Source: Raineyella sp034933565 (GTDB taxonomy: Bacteria; Actinomycetota; Actinomycetes; Propionibacteriales; Propionibacteriaceae). Taken from it: 64,000 nt of DNA. Each line of letters starts with the position of its first letter. The stretch's first letter is position 1. Location: positions 13,449-77,448 of the forward strand of contig NZ_JAYFNG010000052.1 of assembly GCF_034933565.1 (NCBI RefSeq). Direction: 5' to 3'. A program made the translations under genes and the position numbers. The notes under the pieces were generated by a model. The model was not told the origin of the DNA, did not search any database, and saw only the letters and a program-made list of their open reading frames with translations. This document shows, one piece after another, positions 9,771 through 18,063 of this stretch.

Positions 9771-11773
9771 CAGTTGAGGAGAGCCCCGTCGTCCTGGACC
9801 TCACCGCGGTGGACGAGGCGGTCCCCGCCCGCACCGACTTCTATCGGCACGTCAACGGCGCCTGGCTCGCCCGAGCGGTGATCCCCGACGACAAGCCCCT
9901 CACCGGCGCGTTCAGCGACCTGCGTGACCGCTCCGAGGAGGCGGTCCGCGACATCGTCACCGGGCTGGGCACGCCCGGGCCGCACGAGGGGCCGCAGACC
10001 GATGCGGACCGGATCGCCGGACTGTACGCGAGCTTCATGGACACCGCGACGATCGACGCGCTGGGCACCGCGCCGCTGACCGACGACCTGGCCGCGATCG
10101 AGGCGATCACCGACGTGCCCGCTCTGCTCACCCTGTTCGGGCGCAACGCCCGCCGCGGTCTCGGCACCCTGGTGTACGGCGGGGTCGACGCCGACCCGGG
10201 GGCCCCGGAGGCGTACGCCCTGTTCATCAGCCAGGGCGGGCTGGGGCTGCCGGACGAGGAGTACTACCGGCTCGACCGGTACGCCGACATCCGCACCGCC
10301 TACGTCGACCACATGGAGCGGATGTTCGGGCTGGCCGGGTTGCCCGGGCCGCGGGCGCAGGCCGAGTCGGTGATGGCGCTGGAGACGGCGATCGCCGCCT
10401 GTCACTGGGACAAGGTGCGTCGCCGCGACATGGTCGCCTCGTACAACCCGATCGGGATCGCCGCGCTGACCGACCGGGTCGGGGCGCTCAATCCGGCGGT
10501 CGACCTGCGCCGCTACTTCGACGCGCTGGGCGTGGAGGGGCAGAAGGTCACCGGGGTGATCGAGTCGCAGCCGTCGTTCCTCGACGACGTGGCACCACTG
10601 CTCGTCGCCGACCGGCTGCCCCAGTGGCGTTCCTGGGCCCGCTGGCGGCTGCTGGTCGGCACCGCCGCGTACCTGCCGGAGGCGTTCACCGCCGAGAGCT
10701 TCGCCTTCTACGGCACCACGCTGTCGGGCACCCCGACGATCAAGCCCCGCTGGAAGCGGGGCGTGGCGCTGGTCGAGGGGTGCGTCGGCGAGGCGGTCGG
10801 GCGACGCTACGTCGACCGGTACTTCCCGCCGGCGGCGAAGGAACGCTGCGACGAGCTCGTCGCCAACCTGCTGGAGGCCTACCGGCGCTCGATCAGCGCG
10901 CTGGACTGGATGACCGACGCGACGCGGACGGAGGCGCTGGCGAAGCTGGCGAAGTTCACCCCGAAGATCGGCTACCCGGGCAAGTGGATCGACTACACCA
11001 AGCTGTCGATCAGCCCCGACGACCTGCTCGGGAATGTACGCCGCACCGCGGAGTTCGAGACGGATCGTGAGCTGGGCAAGCTCGGCGGGCCGATCGACCC
11101 TGAGGAATGGTTCATGACCCCGCAGACGGTCAACGCGTACTACCACCCGTTGCGCAACGAGATCGTCTTCCCCGCCGCGATCCTGCAGCCGCCGTTCTTC
11201 CACCCGGAGGCCGACGACGCGGTCAACTACGGCGGCATCGGCGCGGTGATCGGCCACGAGATCGGGCACGGCTTCGACGACCAGGGCTCGACCTGCGACG
11301 GCGACGGCAGGCTGCGCAACTGGTGGACCGACCGGGACCGGGAGGCGTTCACGGCGCGGACCGCGGCGCTGATCGCCCAGTACGACGGGCTGTCCCCCGA
11401 GGGGGCCGACGGGCTGACCGTCAACGGGGCGCTCACCATCGGGGAGAACATCGGCGACCTCGGCGGTGTGTCCATCGCCTACCAGGCGTGGCGGATCGCC
11501 CTCACCGACCCCGCGACGGGTGAGGTGGCCGAGCCGGAGCCGCTCGAGGGGCTGAGCGGGGCCGAGCGGTTCTTCATGAACTTCGCCCGGATCTGGCAGC
11601 AGAAGACCCGGCCCGAGACGGTCCGTCAGCGGCTGGCGACCGACCCGCACTCCCCCTCCGAGTTCCGTTGCAACCAGACCCTGAAGAACGTCGACGCCTT
11701 CCACGTCACGTACGTCACGCAGCCGGGCGACGGGATGTGGCTCGCCCCCGAGGAGCGTGTCCGGATCTGGTGA
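9767..11773 (+). CDS. M13-family (neprilysin/PepO-type) zinc metallopeptidase
   Basis: 668 residues, the usual length for prokaryotic soluble M13 peptidases. The N-terminal domain starts with DFYRHVNGAWL, typical of the family. The zinc site is HEIGHGFDD near residue 497, with the third ligand in GENIGDLGG near residue 558, and the substrate-binding NAYYHPLRNEIVFPAAILQ block lies before it. A terminal CNQTLKNVDAFHVTY also matches; the family's conserved final W appears as the last residue. No signal peptide or membrane anchor is visible, suggesting a cytosolic oligopeptidase. Start overlaps the rarD stop (ATGA). Confidence 0.93.
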   Translation: MTVEESPVVLDLTAVDEAVPARTDFYRHVNGAWLARAVIPDDKPLTGAFSDLRDRSEEAVRDIVTGLGTPGPHEGPQTDADRIAGLYASFMDTATIDALGTAPLTDDLAAIEAITDVPALLTLFGRNARRGLGTLVYGGVDADPGAPEAYALFISQGGLGLPDEEYYRLDRYADIRTAYVDHMERMFGLAGLPGPRAQAESVMALETAIAACHWDKVRRRDMVASYNPIGIAALTDRVGALNPAVDLRRYFDALGVEGQKVTGVIESQPSFLDDVAPLLVADRLPQWRSWARWRLLVGTAAYLPEAFTAESFAFYGTTLSGTPTIKPRWKRGVALVEGCVGEAVGRRYVDRYFPPAAKERCDELVANLLEAYRRSISALDWMTDATRTEALAKLAKFTPKIGYPGKWIDYTKLSISPDDLLGNVRRTAEFETDRELGKLGGPIDPEEWFMTPQTVNAYYHPLRNEIVFPAAILQPPFFHPEADDAVNYGGIGAVIGHEIGHGFDDQGSTCDGDGRLRNWWTDRDREAFTARTAALIAQYDGLSPEGADGLTVNGALTIGENIGDLGGVSIAYQAWRIALTDPATGEVAEPEPLEGLSGAERFFMNFARIWQQKTRPETVRQRLATDPHSPSEFRCNQTLKNVDAFHVTYVTQPGDGMWLAPEERVRIW

Positions 11774-11843
11774 GCCGGCGAGCGGTGGCGATCGCCCCGC
11801 CCGACCCGGCCCCGGCGAACGGCACCGGCCTGGCACCGTCCGC

Positions 11844-12173
11844 CTACGGCACGGAGCCGGCGCCGGTGTGCCGGTGTCCCATCAGGTGCAGCACCCGGTG
11901 CGCCATGTCGTCGAGCAGCGTGTAGCGCATCGTCCTGCCGTCCCGCTCGGCGCCGACCCAGCCCTGCCGGCGCAGCACCCGCAAGGCCTGGGAGGTCGTG
12001 GTGGGCGTGGTCCCCGCCGCCTCGGCGAGGGCGCCGACCGTGCAGCCCGGATGCAGGTGCATGTAGGCGAGCAGGCGCAGCCGGGTGGGGTCGCCGAGCA
12101 GGTCGAACCGGGCGGCCCAGGCTGCGATGTCGTCCGCCGGGATGGGGAGCGGTCCGTCGGCCGGGCGGGTCAT
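11844..12173 (-). CDS. ArsR/SmtB-family metal-responsive repressor at the end of the cbi operon
   Basis: 109 residues. Winged-helix core with DPTRLRLLAYMHLHPGCTVGALAEA and the recognition helix TSQALRVLRRQGWV. The last helix, DDMAHRVLHLMGHRH, supplies Asp and His residues at spacing like the alpha-5 metal site of SmtB/NmtR-type sensors, consistent with Ni, Co or Zn binding. Its ATG overlaps the cbiO stop, so it is made from the same transcript as the transporter. Likely represses the operon through the operator-like site at 15298-15323 and releases it when metal is bound. The metal is inferred from context. Confidence 0.85.
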   Translation of the reverse strand: MTRPADGPLPIPADDIAAWAARFDLLGDPTRLRLLAYMHLHPGCTVGALAEAAGTTPTTTSQALRVLRRQGWVGAERDGRTMRYTLLDDMAHRVLHLMGHRHTGAGSVP

Positions 12174-13105
12174 CTCAGGCCCTCCAGCCGGAACCCGTAC
12201 GGCAGCTCGAGGCGATGCGCCGCCAGCAGCTCCGGGTCCGACAGGACGTCGAGGGCCGGGCCGTCGGCGACGATCCGGCCGCCGTCCAGGACCGCGCACC
12301 GGGTGCACAGCTGGGCGGCGTACGGCAGGTCGTGGGTCACCATCAGGACGGTCACGTCGAGGGACTCCAGGATCTCGGCAAGCTCGCGGCGCGCGGCCGG
12401 GTCCAGGTTCGAGGACGGTTCGTCGAGGACGAGGATGTCGGGATCCATCGCCAGCACCCCGGCCAGCGCGACCCGACGCTTCTGGCCGAACGAGAGGTGG
12501 TGCGGGGTCCGGTCCCGGAAGCCGGCCATCCCCACCCGCTCCAGCGCCTCGGTCACCCGCTTGTCGATCACCTCGTCCGGCCAGCCGAGGTTGGCGGGCC
12601 CGAACGCGACGTCGCGGCCGACCGTGGGCAGGAACAACTGATCGTCGGGATCCTGGAAGACGATGCCGACCCGGCGCCGGACGTCTGCCACGGTGTCGCG
12701 CCCGACCCGCACGCCGGCGACCCGGACCTCGCCGACCCCGGTGCCGCCCACGGCCGGGCCGAGGGTGCCGTTGAGGTGCAGCAGCAGAGTGGTCTTGCCC
12801 GCACCATTGGGCCCGACCAGCGCGACGCGCTCGCCGGCGGCGATGGTCAGGTCGACACCGAAGAGGACCTGACGGCCGTCGGGGTAGGCGAACGCGAGCC
12901 CCTCCACGGCCAGCGCCGGCGGCAGGACGTCAGCTCCGGCCGCCTCCCTGGCTCCGGCCGCCTCCCTGGCTCCGGCCGCCTCCCTGGTTCCGGCCGCCTC
13001 CCTGGTTCCGGCCGCCTCACTGACTCCAGCGGCGACACCGGCCGCGTGACCGACACCGGCCGCCTCACCGACACCAGCACCACGCACCGGTCGGGCGTCG
13101 GTCAT
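12170..13105 (-). CDS. cbiO: Cobalt/nickel ECF transporter ATPase CbiO
   Basis: 311 residues. Standard ABC ATPase from about residue 65: Walker A GPNGAGKTTLL, signature LSFGQKRRVALAG, Walker B DILVLDEPSSNLDP, and the His in VTHDLPYA. It energises the CbiMQ membrane part. The first 60 residues are odd: tandem hexapeptides of the REAAGA/T type encoded by five 18-bp DNA repeats (12933-13022), absent from normal CbiO. ATG 13105 overlaps the cbiQ stop; an internal start after the repeats cannot be excluded. Last transporter gene, followed by the arsR-like regulator. Confidence 0.9.
   Translation of the reverse strand: MTDARPVRGAGVGEAAGVGHAAGVAAGVSEAAGTREAAGTREAAGAREAAGAREAAGADVLPPALAVEGLAFAYPDGRQVLFGVDLTIAAGERVALVGPNGAGKTTLLLHLNGTLGPAVGGTGVGEVRVAGVRVGRDTVADVRRRVGIVFQDPDDQLFLPTVGRDVAFGPANLGWPDEVIDKRVTEALERVGMAGFRDRTPHHLSFGQKRRVALAGVLAMDPDILVLDEPSSNLDPAARRELAEILESLDVTVLMVTHDLPYAAQLCTRCAVLDGGRIVADGPALDVLSDPELLAAHRLELPYGFRLEGLR
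12933..13022. repeat. Five tandem 18-bp repeats inside cbiO
   Basis: Unit GCTCCGGCCGCCTCCCTG (plus strand), five consecutive copies, the last two with GTTCC and the final one with CTCACTG. Because 18 is a multiple of 3 the reading frame is kept and a hexapeptide repeat results at the N-terminus of CbiO. Confidence 0.95.
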
Positions 13106-13920
13106 CGCAGACCCACCCCTCGGGCCACCGGCAGGGCGAGAAGGATCAGGGCGGGCAGGGCGAGGGCCCGCGCCCACTCCCCCGGCGTCGCCCCCGGTCG
13201 GCCGCTCGGCGGCAACGCACCGGCGTACCCCCGCGACAGCATGGCCAGGTGGAGCCGTTCCCCGCGCTCGAAGCACCGGACGAACAGGTGACCGGCCGAC
13301 GCGGCAGCGGCGGCCAGCCGGACCGATCGCCGCCGGTGGTCGCCGCGGGCGGCCTGCGCGATGCCCTGGCGGCGCAGGTCGTCGGCCACGATGTCCAGGA
13401 ACCGGATCATGTGGGTGAGGACGTCGACCAACGCCCGCGGCAACCGCAGTCGGCCGAGCGCCTCGATGATCTCGTGCGGCGGGGTGGAGGCGGTCAGCAC
13501 CAGCGCCACGCCGAGTCCCAGGGTCGCCCGGGTGATCACCAGGCCCCCACCGACCAGCCCCGCTTCGGACAGCGTCAGCGGCCCCACCCTCATCCGCGGG
13601 CCGCTGGCGACAAGTGGCATCAGCAGCGCGAAGATCAGGAACGGCACCTCGACCCCGCTGCGGCGCAGCGCCCAGCCGACCGGCACCCGGGCGAGCCGGG
13701 CGACGACCAGCAGACCGGCCGCGGCGACCAGGAGCACCGGCCACGACGCGGCGGGCACGGCCACCACGGCCAGGGCGAACGCCACCAGCGCGACGAGTTT
13801 GGTCTCCGGCGGCAGGCTCCGGACCGGGCTCGGACGCTCCCAGGGCCGTACGACACGACCGGCGCCGACCGGCAGCAGCACCGGGGGCGAGGCCGGCCCC
13901 CGGACGTAGGCGGTCGTCAC
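13102..13920 (-). CDS. cbiQ: Cobalt/nickel ECF transporter transmembrane protein CbiQ
   Basis: 272 residues, hydrophobic with about five to six membrane segments. It has the CbiQ coupling region: the first Ala-Arg-Gly motif as IAQAARGDHRRR and the second as LSRGYAG near residue 235, which contact the CbiO dimer. The GTG start at 13920 overlaps the cbiM stop (GTGA); no better start is nearby. Lies between cbiM and cbiO, as in other group I ECF metal transporters. Confidence 0.88.
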   Translation of the reverse strand: MTTAYVRGPASPPVLLPVGAGRVVRPWERPSPVRSLPPETKLVALVAFALAVVAVPAASWPVLLVAAAGLLVVARLARVPVGWALRRSGVEVPFLIFALLMPLVASGPRMRVGPLTLSEAGLVGGGLVITRATLGLGVALVLTASTPPHEIIEALGRLRLPRALVDVLTHMIRFLDIVADDLRRQGIAQAARGDHRRRSVRLAAAAASAGHLFVRCFERGERLHLAMLSRGYAGALPPSGRPGATPGEWARALALPALILLALPVARGVGLR

Positions 13921-15272
13921 GGCCGGTCCTCGATCGACACCGACCGGCCTTCCACGCCGGAGCATCGGTCCTCCACGCCGCGGCGTTGCCCCTCCACCCT
14001 GGAGCGTCCGTCCTCCACGCCGGAGCATCCGTCCTCCACGCCGGAGCGGTGGTGCCCCACACCTGAGCGTCGGTCTTCCACGCACCCACCGGGACCCGGT
14101 TGCGGCGCGCCGAGCAGCCTGACCCGGCGGGGACGTACGACCCGGACGACCAGCAGGCCCAGGCCGAGGGTCAGGGCCACCCCGGCCAGCCCGGCCAGCG
14201 ACGTGCCGAGGACTCCGAGACCGGCGATGTCATAGCCGGCCAGCGGCGAGCCCGACAGCGTTGTCCGGGCGGTGTGCGCGAAGCCGAGCGCATCGGCGAC
14301 GTGTTCGAGGCCATCGGGGCTGGTCGAGGCGACCAGGCTCAGCCCGCCGGCCACCACGACTGTCACCACCGGGGCGAGGACAGCGAGCCGCCGGCCCGGG
14401 CGGGCGACCCCGGACGTACCGGACCGGGCAGCACGGAGCCCGGCAGTATCGGACCCGCCGGCACCCGACCTGGCCCCGGCCGCGGACCTGGCCCCGACAC
14501 CCGAACCGGCCCCGACACCCGACCCGGCGTCGCCGACCCCGCCGGCACGGTTGGTCGACGCGATCCCGGTGGCGGGCCGCAGCACCACCGTGCCGTCCGG
14601 CAGCGTCGCGGCACCCACCCGGGTGGCACTGCCCCCGGCCAACCACACCAGGTCGGGTCGTACGGCCAGCACGGCGCCGACCACGGCGGCAGTGATCAGT
14701 GCTTCTCCGACGCCGATCACCAGATGGGTGCCCACCATGGCGAGGGTGAGCGTGCCGAGCGGGATCGGCACCGCGCCCCCGACGGCGTAGAGCAGGCAGA
14801 ACGCTGCGGCCGCCGTCGGGACCGACACGAACGCGCCGACCCCGCTCGCGATCACGACGCCGCCGCGACGACGGCCGGGCAACGCCACCGCGCCACGCGA
14901 GATCAGGGCGGCGACGCCGACCCCGACGACCCCCATCAGCACGATGTTGGTCCCCAGCGCGGTGACCCCGCCATCGGCGAAGACGAGCGCCTGCACCACC
15001 AGGACGCAGGACATCACCAGCACGGCGGTCCACGGCCCGACAAGGGCGACGGCCAGTGCGCCGCCCAGGAGGTGTCCGGAGGTCCCGGCCGCGACCGGGA
15101 AGTTGACCATCTGCGCGGCGAAGATGAAGCACGCGGTCAGCCCGGCGCGGACCGCCCCGGCCTCCCCCAGCTCACGCCGCGACCCGCGCAGCGCGCCGGC
15201 CAGGGCGAGCGCAGCCACGGCTCCGGTCGCCACCGAGGTGGGGACATCGAGGAAGCCATCGGGCACGTGCAT
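13917..15272 (-). CDS. cbiM: Cobalt/nickel ECF transporter substrate-binding protein CbiM fused to a PDGLE (CbiN-like) domain
   Basis: 451 residues. The N-terminus MHVPDGFLD carries the His2 metal ligand that must sit next to the free amino terminus, which fixes the start at 15272. The next 210 residues form the CbiM membrane core (FIFAAQMVNFPVAAGTSGHLLGGALA). After a Gly/Ala/Ser linker, a second membrane unit has SPDGLEHVADALGF, the PDGLE motif usually found on a separate gene. The C-terminal 50 residues are repeats of SGVEDG type from 21-bp DNA repeats. The transcript appears to begin at the ATG itself. Whether cobalt or nickel is imported cannot be decided. Confidence 0.9.
   Translation of the reverse strand: MHVPDGFLDVPTSVATGAVAALALAGALRGSRRELGEAGAVRAGLTACFIFAAQMVNFPVAAGTSGHLLGGALAVALVGPWTAVLVMSCVLVVQALVFADGGVTALGTNIVLMGVVGVGVAALISRGAVALPGRRRGGVVIASGVGAFVSVPTAAAAFCLLYAVGGAVPIPLGTLTLAMVGTHLVIGVGEALITAAVVGAVLAVRPDLVWLAGGSATRVGAATLPDGTVVLRPATGIASTNRAGGVGDAGSGVGAGSGVGARSAAGARSGAGGSDTAGLRAARSGTSGVARPGRRLAVLAPVVTVVVAGGLSLVASTSPDGLEHVADALGFAHTARTTLSGSPLAGYDIAGLGVLGTSLAGLAGVALTLGLGLLVVRVVRPRRVRLLGAPQPGPGGCVEDRRSGVGHHRSGVEDGCSGVEDGRSRVEGQRRGVEDRCSGVEGRSVSIEDRP
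13949..14074. repeat. Six 21-bp repeats in the 3' end of cbiM
   Basis: Units of the form CCTCCACGCCGGAGCATCCGT at 13949, 13970, 13991, 14012, 14033 and 14054, with substitutions; a partial copy follows. They encode the heptapeptide tail of CbiM and preserve the frame. Confidence 0.9.
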
Positions 15273-15278
15273 GGCGCG

Positions 15279-15323
15279 ACACTATCCCGACGATCACGAC
15301 ATGTGAACAGCCGCTCAGCTATT
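15279..15323 (-). promoter_or_regulatory. cbiM promoter with ArsR/SmtB-like operator; leaderless start
   Basis: On the minus strand a -35 TTCACA (plus 15302-15307) is followed after 17 bases by TAGTGT (plus 15279-15284), then 6 bases and the cbiM ATG. Bases 15298-15323 resemble the classical SmtB 12-2-12 operator as I remember it: the core TGAACAG, then TCAG and TATT agree, about 18 of 26 positions. The operator covers the -35, so repressor binding would exclude RNA polymerase. With no 5' leader there is no room for a cobalamin riboswitch. Confidence 0.5.
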
Positions 15324-15342
15324 GCCGCCGCCGATCCCGCGG

Positions 15343-15384
15343 CTCCGCCTCTGCGGAGCAGTACTGTCGGTCCGCCTCGGCGGA
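15343..15384 (-). terminator. Hairpins downstream of the polyprenyl synthase gene
   Basis: Two short GC stems, CTCCGC-CTCT-GCGGAG (15343-15358) and TCCGC-CTCG-GCGGA (15371-15384), lie between the stop of the prenyl synthase gene and the cbiM promoter. They could end the nuo transcript; no strong T-run is seen. Confidence 0.35.
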
Positions 15385-15493
15385 ACGATCCCGTCGACCC
15401 GGCCACAGTGGAGCCCTGTTGATCCGATCGCGGAGCGGCCTGTGACCCGGCTGCGGTCACGCAGCTGTCCGGGTGCGGCCCGGGTGGGCAGCC

Positions 15494-16489
15494 CTATGCG
15501 GAGCGGCTCACCACGGTGTCGCACAGTTCGCTCAGCGCATCGCGGGCGATCCCCTCGGGCAGCAGCGCCAGGTGGCCGCGGGCGACCTCGGCACGGCGGG
15601 CGACCTCGTCGCCGGCGCGTTCGATCACGGCATGGCCGCGCAGCCGGCGCAGCACCTCGGCCAGTGCCGCATCATCGGACAGGTCACCGTGGATCTGCGC
15701 GAGCAGATCGCAGGAGTCCTCGTCGTGGTAGTCCGCCAGCATCAGGGTCGGCAGCGTCGGCACGCCCTCGCGCAGGTCGGTGCCCGGCGTCTTGCCGGTG
15801 CTGTCAGAGGTGATGTCGATCAGATCGTCACTGAGCTGGAAGACGACGCCCAGTTCCTCACCGAAGCCGGCGAGCGCGGCGACCTGCTCGTCGGGCAGCC
15901 CGGCGACCATGCCGCCGAACATCGCCGACGAGGCGATCAGCGAGCCGGTCTTGTCGGCGACCACGTCGAGGTACGCCCCGACGGCGTCCTGGCCCTCGGC
16001 GGGGCCGACCGTCTCGGCGATCTGACCCTGCACCAGCCGGGAGAAGGTCCTCGCCTGGAGCCGGACGAAGTCCACGCCGAGATCGGCGACGATGTCCGAG
16101 GCCCGGGCGAACAGGTAGTCGCCGATCAGGATGGCGACGCTGTTGTCCCACACACTGTTGGCGCTGGGCGCGCCGCGGCGGATCTCCGCCTCGTCCATCA
16201 CGTCGTCGTGATAGAGGCTCGCCACGTGGGTGAGCTCCATCACCAGGGCCGCCCGGGTCAGGTCCTCCGCCGACCGCGGCGTGCCGAGGGACGACGCCAG
16301 GATCACCAGCAGCGGCCGGAACCGCTTGCCCCCGGCGGAGATGATGTGCCGAGCGGCTTCGGTGACGAACGGCATCGAGCCGGTCGCAGCGGCCGCGAGA
16401 GCGGTCTCGATCTCCTCGAGCCGCTCCCGCACGTACGCTTCGAACGCGTCCCGGTTCTGCGGGGCTGAGATGGGAGTCACAAGGCTCAC
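15494..16489 (-). CDS. Polyprenyl diphosphate synthase (menaquinone side chain)
   Basis: 331 residues, all-helical isoprenyl synthase. First Asp-rich motif YHDDVMDE at residues 93-100, second QLSDDLIDITSD near 217-228; GGKRFRPLL at 53-61 binds the diphosphate. The small/medium residues before the first motif fit a long-chain (C35-C45) product, as used for the menaquinone tail. The GTG start at 16489 overlaps the nuoN stop, so it is the last gene of the nuo operon; this nuo-prenyl synthase linkage is common in actinomycetes and ties quinone tail supply to complex I expression. Chain length cannot be read from sequence. Confidence 0.9.
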   Translation of the reverse strand: MSLVTPISAPQNRDAFEAYVRERLEEIETALAAAATGSMPFVTEAARHIISAGGKRFRPLLVILASSLGTPRSAEDLTRAALVMELTHVASLYHDDVMDEAEIRRGAPSANSVWDNSVAILIGDYLFARASDIVADLGVDFVRLQARTFSRLVQGQIAETVGPAEGQDAVGAYLDVVADKTGSLIASSAMFGGMVAGLPDEQVAALAGFGEELGVVFQLSDDLIDITSDSTGKTPGTDLREGVPTLPTLMLADYHDEDSCDLLAQIHGDLSDDAALAEVLRRLRGHAVIERAGDEVARRAEVARGHLALLPEGIARDALSELCDTVVSRSA

Positions 16490-18063
16490 ATCATACCCAG
16501 CCGCAGGAACTCACCCGCATTGTGGAAGAACGTCATCGCCGGGCCCGGCACGATGCCGAGGACCACCGTGGCGACCAGTCCGAGGACCACCACGACCAGC
16601 GTTGCGGCGGAGGTGTCGATGACCTCCGGGCCGTCGACCGGCTCACGGAAGAACATGATCGCGATCACCCGCAGGTAGTAGACGGCGGCCACCAGGCTGA
16701 GCAGCACGCCGACCAGCGCCAGCCAGCCCCAGCCGCCCTGGAAGGCGGCGGCGAAGACGGCCCACTTGCCCATGAAGCCGGCGGTCAGCGGGATGCCGGC
16801 GAAGCTCAGCATGAACACCGCCATCACCGTGGCGAACACCGGATTCTTCCGGCCGAGCCCGGCCCACCCGGTCAGCTGGGTCACCTCGGCGCCGTTGTCA
16901 CGCACCATGGTCACCATGGCGAACGCCGGGATGGTGGCCACACCGTACGTGAGCAGGTAGAACGAGGTGGCCGACACCGAGGTGAGACCACCGATCCCGT
17001 TGGCGGCCTGGGCCGCACCGGCGACGGCGACGAGGATGTAGCCGGCGTGGGTGATCGAGGAGTACGCCAGCAGCCGCTTGATGTCGGTCTGCACGAGACC
17101 GACGAACGCGCCGACCAGCATGGTGAGGATCGCTGCGACGGCCAGCACCGGCTGCCAGTTCCACCGCTCCGCTCCGAGGGCCACGTACAGCACCCGCAGC
17201 AGCCCACCGACGGCGGCGATCTTGGTGCAGACCGCCATGAAGGCGGTGACCGGGGTCGGGGCGCCGGTGTAGACGTCCGGCACCCAGCTGTGGAACGGCA
17301 CGATGCCGACCTTGAACAGCAGGCCGACCAGCATCATCAGCAGGCCGGTGATCAGCACGCCCTCGGCCAGAGTGCTCTGGCCGATGCTGGAGTCGATCAC
17401 GGCGAGCTGGAAGGACCCTGAGTACGCGAACACCAGCGCGATGCCGAACAGGAAGAACGCCGAGGAGAGCGCGCCGAGCAGGAAGTACTTCAGCGCGGCC
17501 TCCTGGCTGAGCAGCCGACGGCGGCGGGCCAGCCCGGAGAGCAGGTAGAGCGGCAGGGACATGATCTCCAGCGCGACGAACATCATCAGCAGGTCGTCGG
17601 CCGCGAGGAACAGCATCATGCCGGTGAGCGAGAACAGCAGCAGGGTGAAGACCTCGCTGTGCTCATGGCGGGCCTCGCCGGCCGCCTTCTCGTCGACGGA
17701 GCCAGGGGTGGCCGCACCCGACGGGGTGAAGGCGCTGACGCCGCCGTACACCTCGCGCTCGGCGAAGAGCAGGACGGAGAACAGGCCGAAGATCGCCAGC
17801 AGCATCCACAGGCCGAGGGCCGGCCGGTCGACCATCAGCATCGCGGTCTGGTCCTTGGCCATCGAGGCGGTCGAGCCGTACATGGCCAGCGAGGAGCCGA
17901 AGGCGAGGACCAGGACGACGAGCGACAGTCCCAGCTGGGTCCCCCACCGCGCCCGCCGCGGCAGGACCGCCTCGGCGAGCAGGCTCAGCGAGGCGCCGGC
18001 GAAGACGATCACGACGGGCAGGATCGCGGTGAGCAGGCCCGCGTAGTCGATGCTGGTGTTCAT
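16486..18063 (-). CDS. nuoN: NADH-quinone oxidoreductase subunit N
   Basis: 525 residues, 14 or so membrane helices of the antiporter-like family. LFKVGIVPFHSWVPDVYTGAPTPVTAFMA contains the conserved Lys and Trp of the proton channel, and IKRLLAYSSITHAGYIL the second half-channel block. Located in the membrane arm of complex I. Its ATG shares one base with the nuoM stop (TGATG). A charged cytoplasmic loop with an Ala/Glu/His-rich insert lies near residues 115-135. Confidence 0.95.
   Translation of the reverse strand: MNTSIDYAGLLTAILPVVIVFAGASLSLLAEAVLPRRARWGTQLGLSLVVLVLAFGSSLAMYGSTASMAKDQTAMLMVDRPALGLWMLLAIFGLFSVLLFAEREVYGGVSAFTPSGAATPGSVDEKAAGEARHEHSEVFTLLLFSLTGMMLFLAADDLLMMFVALEIMSLPLYLLSGLARRRRLLSQEAALKYFLLGALSSAFFLFGIALVFAYSGSFQLAVIDSSIGQSTLAEGVLITGLLMMLVGLLFKVGIVPFHSWVPDVYTGAPTPVTAFMAVCTKIAAVGGLLRVLYVALGAERWNWQPVLAVAAILTMLVGAFVGLVQTDIKRLLAYSSITHAGYILVAVAGAAQAANGIGGLTSVSATSFYLLTYGVATIPAFAMVTMVRDNGAEVTQLTGWAGLGRKNPVFATVMAVFMLSFAGIPLTAGFMGKWAVFAAAFQGGWGWLALVGVLLSLVAAVYYLRVIAIMFFREPVDGPEVIDTSAATLVVVVLGLVATVVLGIVPGPAMTFFHNAGEFLRLGMM

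Noticed and set aside
15273..15493. Cobalamin or nickel riboswitch before cbiM
   Set aside because: The promoter appears to place the transcript start at the ATG, and no B12-box-like sequence was seen; hairpins there are better explained as the end of the upstream operon.
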